Source: Burkholderiales bacterium (GTDB lineage Bacteria; Pseudomonadota; Gammaproteobacteria; Burkholderiales; Burkholderiaceae). Taken from it: a stretch of 8,886 nt of DNA. Where the stretch lies: positions 1-8,886 of the forward strand of contig CAHJWV010000668.1 in the NCBI GenBank assembly GCA_903643055.1, given 5' to 3'. A program made the position numbers and the translations under genes. Numbering within the stretch: position 1 is the first letter of the stretch; every line of letters begins with the position of its first letter. The notes under the pieces were generated by a model, which did not search any database, was not told the origin of the DNA, and worked only from the letters and a program-made list of their open reading frames with translations. Below are positions 7,180 through 8,886 of this stretch, one piece after another.

Positions 7180-7470
7180 CGGTCGGCATCAATGAAGAAA
7201 GCGCCGGTTCGCAAGCGAGCCAGGGGCGCGCCGATGCGGCCTCCTCATCCAGGCAACTTGCCATGACCACCTGGCACTCAAGGGCGGCACGGAACGAGGC
7301 GAAGAATGCGAGACCTGTGCACATCAGTCCATCGATTTCGGCAGATCCCCTTCCAATCTGCGGGCTGTACTAACCTTTTATTCCTGTGCCGTCAAAATGC
7401 TGCCCCGGCCGAAATCGTGATCGCAGGACGGGGGCGCGCGCCCGCCCTCGTTCAGGCAGGGCTCAGCATG
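7180..7470. other. LysR upstream region, no gene seen
   Basis: About 290 bases between the LysR start and the terminator of the small exported gene. It should hold the LysR promoter and operator, but I cannot pin either down. A perfect 12-base palindrome GGGCGCGCGCCC lies at 7432-7443. Short open frames crossing it have no Shine-Dalgarno and no recognisable product. Confidence 0.45.
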
Positions 7471-7495
7471 AAAAAAGGGCCGATCACGGCCCTTT
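7471..7495 (-). terminator. Intrinsic terminator of the small exported protein gene
   Basis: Arms AAAGGGCCG (7474-7482) and CGGCCCTTT (7487-7495) pair perfectly around a 4-base loop. On the minus strand the GC-rich stem is followed by six Ts (complement of 7471-7476), the classic Rho-independent form. It lies 22 bases past the stop of the 7518-7811 gene, which supports that gene being real and monocistronic. Confidence 0.9.
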
Positions 7496-7517
7496 GTTGT
7501 TGACGAGCAGCGCTCGA

Positions 7518-7811
7518 TCAGCGATTGGTTTGGTCGTCGCTCTTGCTGGCGCCCGGGCCCGGGGTGGCATCGGTGTGAGCGCGCTTGTGGTGCTTGGACT
7601 TGGCCTTCTTCATTGCCTTTTCATCCGCCATGGTTTGATCGTTTGCATCGGCATGCTTCTTGACCTTCGCGGGAGCGCTCTCCGTTCCGCTGTTGCCTGG
7701 CGGGCGGTTGGTGTCTTGACCGGTCGACGGCGTTTCGCCCTGGGCGAAAGCAGCGCCTGCGAACAAGGTGGTCAATGCCAGGACAGAGAGTGATTTTTGG
7801 ATGCGATGCAT
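7518..7811 (-). CDS. Small exported Lys/His-rich protein of unknown function
   Basis: 97 residues. Residues 1-23 form a clear Sec signal peptide (basic start MHRIQK, hydrophobic core SVLALTTLFAGAA) with cleavage expected after AFA, before Gln24. The mature part of about 74 residues is hydrophilic and probably disordered: an acidic/polar N-terminal third rich in Gly, Thr, Pro and Asn, a basic patch at about 49-79 (KVKKH, then EKAMKKAKSKHHKRAH) and a polar tail ending DDQTNR. It has no cysteine and no domain I recognise. The gene is well supported: GGAG (complement of 7820-7823) sits 8 bases before the ATG, and a strong intrinsic terminator follows the stop. The Lys/His cluster could bind metals, phosphate, nucleic acid or anionic envelope polymers, but that is speculation from composition. 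Similar short Ala/Lys-rich periplasmic proteins of unknown function are common in Burkholderiales. Confidence 0.85.
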   Translation of the reverse strand: MHRIQKSLSVLALTTLFAGAAFAQGETPSTGQDTNRPPGNSGTESAPAKVKKHADANDQTMADEKAMKKAKSKHHKRAHTDATPGPGASKSDDQTNR

Positions 7812-7872
7812 AAGAGAAACTCCTTCAGTTGAAATGGGTGCCGGGCTGAACCCGCCTGGCGATGACGCCTTT

Positions 7873-7890
7873 TTGATTTCGGCGAATCAA
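7873..7890. promoter_or_regulatory. Inverted repeat TTGATT-N6-AATCAA upstream of the small exported gene
   Basis: Perfect 6-base arms at 7873-7878 and 7885-7890 around TCGGCG, centred about 70 bases upstream of the ATG at 7811. The size and symmetry suit a dimeric repressor or activator site. A competing CGGC/GCCG pairing (7880-7883 with 7891-7894) is also possible. No regulator can be named. Confidence 0.3.
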
Positions 7891-8323
7891 GCCGATTGCG
7901 TTGTGCCAACTCTAATCACGCTGTCATCATCTGGATGTCAGACATGTCCGGCAGTCATGTAGGACGCAGGCAAGGCGCTGTGCAGGCGGCGAAGCAACGG
8001 CGGGGCCGGCTCGATCACTCGACGCACACCGACCTTGTCAGCGATGGCACGGGCAGCTGATTCATTGCGCCAGCAACCCGACTGCGCTGAGGCCATGGCG
8101 ACACTTCGCTTTGACCATCCGCACCCGCATGACCATCGGCGGGATGCGTCAACCACCGCCACCGCCACCATCACCGGCTCCGCCCGGTTTCGGGTCTGTG
8201 GTACAGAAAGACCCCATCGACTTCCCCTTGCGGCCAATGCGGCCTGTGACCAGCCGCCGCGCCGAGCATCTGCCTCTTTCTGAGGCACGGCAAGTTTGCT
8301 CAATAGGGAATGGGGCTGCCGGG

Positions 8324-8371
8324 TTGTCCATGGAATTGTCCACAGCCTTGCCCACGGCCGACAGGGACAAC
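8324..8371. repeat. 12-base-period array of TTGTCC-like elements
   Basis: TTGTCCATG (8324), TTGTCCACA (8336) and TTGCCCACG (8348) start exactly 12 bases apart. An inverted GGACAAC at 8365-8371 pairs with GTTGTCC at 8323-8329. The middle copy differs by one base from the E. coli DnaA box TTATCCACA. A role in binding DnaA or another protein is possible but not shown. Confidence 0.45.
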
Positions 8372-8615
8372 TTCTCCTCCGCTTTCTCATCGCCTTAGCA
8401 CAAATTTCAGCGAGTTTCGGTCACCTCCGCGACCCGCTGCGACGCATTTCCTCGAAAGCAGGGAAGGCTCGGTCACAGAAATCACGCCACGACGGATCGT
8501 GCAGCACCGGTGATTCCCATCATCTTTCTAACCCTATCGATGAGCGCCGCCCACACCCGCGCTGGCTTGTGCTGGTTCGCGCAAGTGCGTCCGGATGCGC
8601 GCGGATTCAATGACC

Positions 8616-8650
8616 GCCCTCCCCCTGCGCATCGCACCGGTGGGGAGGGC
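8616..8650 (-). terminator. Stem-loop after the chitin-binding protein gene, possible terminator
   Basis: Nine-base arms GCCCTCCCC (8616-8624) and GGGGAGGGC (8642-8650) pair perfectly around a 17-base loop with its own small hairpin (TGCG-CAT-CGCA). It starts 12 bases past the stop at 8663. No T tract follows on the minus strand, so it may protect the mRNA end rather than terminate on its own. Confidence 0.5.
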
Positions 8651-8662
8651 CAAGCGCTGCGC

Positions 8663-8886
8663 TTATCTGCGCTGCCAGAGCACGCCGATGACGCCCGGGA
8701 CATCCGGATACCAGCCCGCCCCTGCCCAAGCCGTGTGGGCGATCTGGCAGGCATACGACGCGCCCTTGTAGCTCACGACATCCCCCACGCGGTAGGTGCG
8801 CCCTTCGGCCCAGGCCGAAGCCGAGGGATTTGCAGGTGCAGGTGCAGGTGCAGGTGCAGGTGCAGGTGCAGGCGTTGGCGTTGGCG
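8663..8886 (-). CDS. C-terminal end of a secreted protein with chitin-binding CBM5/12-like domain
   Basis: The minus strand from the window edge to TAA (8665-8663) gives 73 residues with no start in the window. Residues 1-18 are a low-complexity linker, PT twice then PA seven times, followed by NPSASA. Residues 25-73 match the carbohydrate-binding family 5/12 (chitin-binding type 3) pattern: W25, Y31, the GDVVSYKGASYAC core (34-46), AHTAWAGAGWYP (49-60) and the closing LWQ (69-71). Surface aromatics of this small beta domain bind chitin or similar polysaccharides. Such modules with Pro-rich linkers end chitinases, AA10 lytic polysaccharide monooxygenases and some secreted proteases; the catalytic part lies to the right of the window, so the enzyme cannot be named. 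The single Cys46 has no partner in the visible part. A stem-loop follows the stop. Confidence 0.85.
   Translation of the reverse strand, partial: PTPTPAPAPAPAPAPAPANPSASAWAEGRTYRVGDVVSYKGASYACQIAHTAWAGAGWYPDVPGVIGVLWQRR
8831..8886. repeat. Hexanucleotide tandem repeat encoding the Pro-Ala/Pro-Thr linker
   Basis: Seven perfect TGCAGG units (8831-8872) are followed by two CGTTGG units and a partial third cut by the window end. On the minus strand they read (Pro-Ala)7 preceded by Pro-Thr repeats. The unit is six bases, so gain or loss by slippage would change linker length without shifting the frame. The full array length is unknown. Confidence 0.9.

Larger units (their letters stand above)
7812..8662. 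other. Long stretch without a supportable gene
   Basis: About 850 bases separate the small exported gene from the chitin-binding protein gene. Its left part (7820-7960) is less GC-rich and should hold the promoter of the small gene. It contains an inverted repeat at 7873-7890, a simple CCACCG-type triplicate at 8153-8170, the TTGTCC array at 8324-8371 and a stem-loop at 8616-8650. Open frames on both strands (for example plus 8111-8398, minus 7938-8390) lack Shine-Dalgarno sites and give low-complexity or unrecognisable products. Confidence 0.5.

Noticed and set aside
7432..7443. Palindrome GGGCGCGCGCCC as an operator
   Set aside because: Alternating GC palindromes of this size are expected in GC-rich DNA, and it lies beyond a terminator with no nearby start.
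7900..7925. Sigma-54 promoter (TTGGCAC on the minus strand) for the small exported gene
   Set aside because: The GC dinucleotide required at -12 is not at the correct distance from the GG.
8323..8371. Replication origin
   Set aside because: The DnaA-like boxes alone are not enough: there is no AT-rich unwinding region, no dnaA or parAB, and no iteron set.
8111..8398. Proline-rich plus-strand open frame (PPPPPPSPAPP)
   Set aside because: It has no Shine-Dalgarno or recognisable domain, and the proline run comes from a simple CCACCG repeat.

Overview
The window comes from a GC-rich bacterial chromosome with strong G/C preference at third codon positions. Gene content (MocR, FadR-type GntR and LysR regulators, a MexEF-type RND pump, a chitin-binding secreted protein) and protein flavour suggest a beta-proteobacterium, probably Burkholderiales. 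This assignment is an inference from style, not from a marker gene.

Layout, left to right. (1) 1-335, minus: N-terminal 111 residues of a MocR-type regulator whose aminotransferase-like domain runs off the left edge. (2) 336-581: divergent intergenic region with a TGGTCC direct repeat over the MocR start and an ATG-TAA start-stop element just before the next gene. (3) 582-1811 and 1822-4956, plus: a two-gene RND efflux operon, a periplasmic adaptor lipoprotein followed 10 bases later by the 1044-residue inner-membrane pump. No outer-membrane channel gene follows. (4) 5121-5879, plus: a FadR-subfamily GntR regulator with candidate operator half-sites at its start, followed by a strong hairpin. 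(5) 6223-7179, minus: a LysR-type regulator, convergent with the GntR gene. (6) 7518-7811, minus: a small exported lysine/histidine-rich protein of unknown function with a clear Shine-Dalgarno and a textbook intrinsic terminator. (7) 7812-8662: about 850 bases with no gene I can support, but with an inverted repeat and a 12-base-period array of TTGTCC-like elements. (8) 8663-8886, minus: the C-terminal 73 residues of a secreted protein ending in a chitin-binding CBM5/12-like domain behind a Pro-Ala/Pro-Thr linker encoded by perfect hexanucleotide repeats.

How the genes fit together: the adaptor and pump would form a proton-driven tripartite drug exporter using an outer-membrane channel encoded elsewhere; the adaptor keeps the R-x3-L-x6-S motif used for TolC-type docking. 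Three regulators of three families (MocR, FadR-GntR, LysR) surround the pump, and any could control it; the sequence alone does not decide which. The right third (small exported protein, CBM protein) looks functionally unrelated. I see no mobile element, CRISPR array, tRNA or rRNA. Most of the window is ordinary; the more unusual signals are the regulatory repeats, the apparently degenerate ligand site of the GntR protein, and the small exported protein.
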